Source: Candidimonas nitroreducens
GTDB lineage: Bacteria > Pseudomonadota > Gammaproteobacteria > Burkholderiales > Burkholderiaceae_B
Length of the DNA: 64,000 bases
Direction of reading: 5' to 3'
Assembly (NCBI RefSeq): GCF_002209565.1
Contig: NZ_NJIH01000012.1
Span: 1-64,000 of the forward strand
The notes under the pieces are model-generated. The model was not told the origin of the DNA. It ran no database searches and saw nothing but the letters and a program-made list of their open reading frames with translations. Shown piece by piece: positions 62,901-64,000 of this stretch. The number at the start of each line of letters is the position of its first letter. Position 1 is the stretch's first letter. The position numbers were made by a program, and so were the translations under genes.

Positions 62901-64000
62901 ATACCCCGCGACATGCCAGCGCTATAGCCAACGGCAATGTTATGGCCACCCTCAGCCACATTGGAACCCGCTTGAGTGCCGATATAGACGTTATCCCGAT
63001 TAACCGTGCCGTTATCCGTGCCGGCCGAGTTATATCCCGCCTGATTACCTATGGCTACATCACCGGGCATCGCGCTTTGCGCCTGGGTGCCGATGGCGAC
63101 GCTATTGCCGCCGCCCGCGCTGGCGCCGGCCCCCATGCCCACGGCACTACCGCCTGCCGACGCGGCGGTGCCAATTGCCACGGCGCTCGCGCCCGCGTCC
63201 GACTCGTAGCCAATCGCAACAGCTTTCTCGCCGTCTTTACCCACCTGCGCATTGGCGCCTATCGCCACGGCATAGCTCGCATTTTCTCCAACCGACGCTG
63301 CATCGCCCATCGCAACAGCGCTGTTCGAACTCTGGCCAATTACCGCTCCGGGCCCAATAGCAATGCCATTCTCCGCGGAAGCATCAATAGCGGCGCCATG
63401 TCCCGCCGCGAAACCGTCCTGCCCAGCCGCCGTGGTCTCCGGGCCGATGGCAATGGCATCGGTACCAGTAGCCTGTGAATCATCGAGCGTGGAATTAGCG
63501 TGGAAATACTTGATGCCCTTGTCCGTCTCATACAGATCGTTTTGCAGACTCCACAATTGGCCGGCATTGATAGCTTCCTGGCTACCGGACGCGACCGATC
63601 CTGCCGCCACGTTGGTGATCTTATTGCCGCCGTTATTCAGGCCGCTATTGGTCAGAGTCACCGTGCCGTTCGTGCCGCCGGTAACGGTCAGGCCGCTGGC
63701 GTTCAGCGTGCTGTTGCCCGTCGTCACGCTGGTGAACACCGGTGTCATGCTTGTGGCGATACTAACCTTCTCACCATTCTGCGTGATGGCGATATTGTTA
63801 CCCGCATCGTACGTCACCGTGTCGCCGGGCTTCACGTTCGTCGTACTGCTACCTGTTACCGTGCCCGTGCCGCTCTTGCTCGTCGTGACGTTCCAGCCCT
63901 TGCTGGCCACTGTGCTCACCGCGCTGAGCTGGCCGCCATTCACCGCCTCGGTGCTGCCTGCCCCCACCGTACCGTCGGCCACATGTGTAATCGTCTTGTT
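56999..64000 (-). CDS. Trimeric autotransporter adhesin (YadA/AtaA type), N-terminus beyond the window
   Basis: At least 2333 residues of a type Vc adhesin; the frame runs open to the right edge, so signal peptide and distal head are missing. From the visible N-terminal side: neck/HANS-type segments (ITNVAAGSVASGSQEAINAGQL), two large YadA-like head blocks with many AIG repeats (AVAIGANAQVG, NIAIGTKAAS), long stalk with repeated neck motifs (NVAAGNIASGSTDAVNGGQL), three near-identical modules of about 200 residues, a Gly-Gly-Ser run (about 57650-57710), and the C-terminal 12-strand membrane anchor (NRNDRVASAGIAAAIA-like start, ending GGSVGVGYQW). The trimer anchors and displays the passenger at the surface for adhesion. 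It heads the tpgA-like/SecD-like lipoprotein cluster. Confidence 0.95.
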   Translation of the reverse strand, partial: NKTITHVADGTVGAGSTEAVNGGQLSAVSTVASKGWNVTTSKSGTGTVTGSSTTNVKPGDTVTYDAGNNIAITQNGEKVSIATSMTPVFTSVTTGNSTLNASGLTVTGGTNGTVTLTNSGLNNGGNKITNVAAGSVASGSQEAINAGQLWSLQNDLYETDKGIKYFHANSTLDDSQATGTDAIAIGPETTAAGQDGFAAGHGAAIDASAENGIAIGPGAVIGQSSNSAVAMGDAASVGENASYAVAIGANAQVGKDGEKAVAIGYESDAGASAVAIGTAASAGGSAVGMGAGASAGGGNSVAIGTQAQSAMPGDVAIGNQAGYNSAGTDNGTVNRDNVYIGTQAGSNVAEGGHNIAVGYSAGMSRGIDSDENIAIGSQAGLNQSGRNNIAIGTKAASQSGATTVESLAIGNESNAAADYAVGIGPEAVVTGRNATALGYNTIAQGGGSLALGSNAQALSGGFVALGNGSVADETIDNPSTPAFLTNQTATSIVSVGGGNTNILRRITNVAGGIKGSDAVNVSQLSTAQQEVKNVIGEYASYDPATGQLIYRRPITGSSGNYTSLDQYLDALGTGSGTPTSPPLDAVMYNSAHDQVTLDGASGTRVSGVANAINSDDAVNKGQMDAAIDQSKTHYFSVNSTGANNRDNTGATGIDAMAIGMDAEGLGNAGVALGSGAKAGNEAADLAAIAIGQNADSRSAYDISMGYGARTLNENGTAIGYTARSDGTSSIALGDHANVEQQAGTPDPVDGIAIGTFAHVTMAQGTAIGNQAHAFAEQGQAFGDHASVIGQSAIALGTSASATATNAYAEGNNATANGADSQAMGTKAVTYSGNAIAIGNGAVSGANNLPLGSTSSDNIAMGTSASVTGDHSIGIGSGNTIGGLQQKPNGGSGQELIGNFSGALGNNNTIKQNNTFVVGNQVTTTQANSVILGNASTDRAATTETSATLNNITYTTFAGPGSADNGVVSVGAVGKERQIINVAAGAVSANSTDAINGSQLYATNTVLGNVANTTKGILGGNAALGTDGKLTMSNIGGPNVPAANGNTVNNAISYAAQGWNVSAKGTSGTQRVAPGATVDFGNTDNNIVITRSGTNLTFNLANDVKIANSVTVGGTVINSSGMTITNGPSVTTGGINAGGKTITNVAAGNIASGSTDAVNGGQLYDVANRPITFAGNNGSVARKLGETQIIHGSLDSSAAASSENIRTQVNTAGDMEILLAKNLTADSLTINNNGPVINSTGINMNSQKITNLAEGTDGSDAVNVDQLNEVKDIAGKGWNLQAQTGNQTTVKPGDTVDLKNTDGNITVAKGVTDNNVTFDLNKNLDLGSDGSLKTGNSVIDNDGLTVDDGHNNITTTTAAGTTVQNTAGDKTTVGAGSIEVADASGNKTTVGGTQVVVGGASPITIDGAGGTISGLTNKTIDYSGFADGSGRAATEEQLSESSAGLVNKGLQFGANDGGIVTNKLGSVVNVKGADANSDFSDFDAGKNISTQIEQDGDGNSTIRVALANNLAVDSVTAGNSKLDNDGLIVDDGAGNITTTSATGTTVTDGANTTTTIATGTTVKDSSGNKTRLTAKGATVTDEDGDKTAVRAGVVRVTGAASTITINGRKGTISGLTNQSIDYSGFADGSGRAATEEQLSESSAGLVNKGLQFGANDGGIVTNKLGSVVNVKGADANSDFSDFDAGKNISTQIEQDGDGNSTIRVALANNLAVDSITTGNSKLDTNGLTIVNGTNTTTTTAAGTTVTDGTNTTTTTAMGTTVTDGTNTTTTTAAGTTVQNTAGDKTTVGAGSIEVADASGNKTTVGGTQVVVGGASPITIDGAGGTISGLTNKTIDYSGFADGSGRAATEEQLKESSDGLVGKGLQFQANDGGPVTNKLGSVVNVRGADANSDSSKFDAGKNISTKIEQDSDGNSTIRVALAKDLAVDSVTAGNSKLDNDGLIVDDGAGNITTTSATGTTVTDGANTTTTIAAGTTVTDGSSTTNVAAGTITLGDGTYTTTVSPTQVMVGGAYPVVINGSAGTIGGLQNKVFDPNNIVSGQAATEDQLGMMGKTLNLGLSSDGKSNVINYGGSQYASLSDVLDSLHWNVDASGPTAGSGDTGGTGGSGGSGGSGGSGGTTGPTQIHNGNTVTFVAGSNITVDKTPAAAGQGDASITIGMAQDIKVNSVTATNVTATNVTATNVTANNVQTDTLNAKTVIVQDGPTINQNGIDMNNQRITNVAPGVNGTDAVNVNQLNNLANNVSNSMNAMQNEISRNDRVASAGIAAAIATAGLPQAYLPGKSMFSIAGGTWRGESGYAMGLSRVTDNGNWVLKATASGSSRGDYGGSVGVGYQW
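58669..58812. repeat. 48-bp tandem repeat in the adhesin stalk
   Basis: Three copies of a 48-bp unit encode TDGTNTTTTTAAGTTV (16 residues each; one copy has Met for Ala). Thr-rich stalk units of this type are length-variable in this adhesin family. Confidence 0.85.
58863..59160. repeat. Long direct repeat, copy 1, in the adhesin stalk
   Basis: This segment of about 298 bases recurs at 59463-59760 with only about a dozen differences and a stretch of at least 60 identical bases (58921-58980 with 59521-59580). A third, more diverged copy lies around 58262-58500. The copies encode the module from IDYSGFADGSGRAATEEQ to NNLAVDS. Confidence 0.9.
59463..59760. repeat. Long direct repeat, copy 2, in the adhesin stalk
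   Basis: Second copy of the 58863-59160 repeat, exactly 600 bases away, so recombination between the copies would remove or add 200 residues in frame. Confidence 0.9.

Overview
The window looks like a chromosomal segment of a high-GC betaproteobacterium, most likely Alcaligenaceae (the Bordetella/Achromobacter/Pusillimonas group). The grounds are four Bug-type periplasmic receptors, three LysR regulators of the kind that travel with them, a tonB gene followed by exbB, and HU and tRNA neighbours typical of Burkholderiales. I see no integrase, transposase or CRISPR array. The placement is inference from gene content; no database was searched.

1-13.6 kb, mostly core genes: the start of exbB and tonB behind a Fur-box-like site; an overlapping acnA / lactonase / Bug-receptor operon; tRNA-Val and hupB; a LysR gene; a Cys/Met-metabolism PLP enzyme; rlmB; tRNA-Leu; rnr (RNase R).

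13.6-25.5 kb, small transport and stress modules: a GNAT acetyltransferase; a SugE/Gdx guanidinium exporter behind what reads as a two-hairpin guanidine-II (mini-ykkC) riboswitch; ArsB; a YeeE/YedE (thiosulfate-type) permease; a second, domain-swapped aconitase-family enzyme; a divergent LysR/Bug pair; a membrane-anchored GltB-like FMN protein; tRNA-Met; another Bug receptor; a ribbon-helix-helix protein.

25.5-34 kb: two short tandem-repeat arrays, then six tightly packed genes resembling hydrogenase-4 (hyfB-C-E-F-G-I order). The large subunit lacks both Cys motifs that hold the NiFe centre, so this is better read as an Ehr/complex-I-like ion-pumping module than a hydrogenase. A compact multi-branched RNA-like element and a tiny porin-like lipoprotein follow.

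34-45 kb: a branched-chain amino acid (or amide/urea) type ABC transporter whose LivM and LivG are fused into one protein, then a LysR-Bug-HMG-CoA lyase-CoA transferase catabolic cluster. The two promoters of that cluster share a three-half-site operator that recurs at the other LysR/Bug pair.

45-53 kb: a secreted lipoprotein sulfatase with a dockerin-like tail, a phospholipase-D-type lipoprotein, small membrane or secreted proteins, a cytochrome b561, and an ArsR-like regulator divergent from a DHA2-type MFS exporter with a clean dyad between them.

53-64 kb: the most interesting part. A trimeric autotransporter adhesin (running off the right edge) is followed on the same strand by a TpgA-like SmpA+OmpA lipoprotein and then by two lipoproteins that each carry a domain resembling the P1 head of SecD. 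One of these has an approximately 550-residue Pro/Ala-rich spacer built partly from a 129-bp minisatellite. Together they look like an adhesin secretion and anchoring system with unusual accessory lipoproteins.
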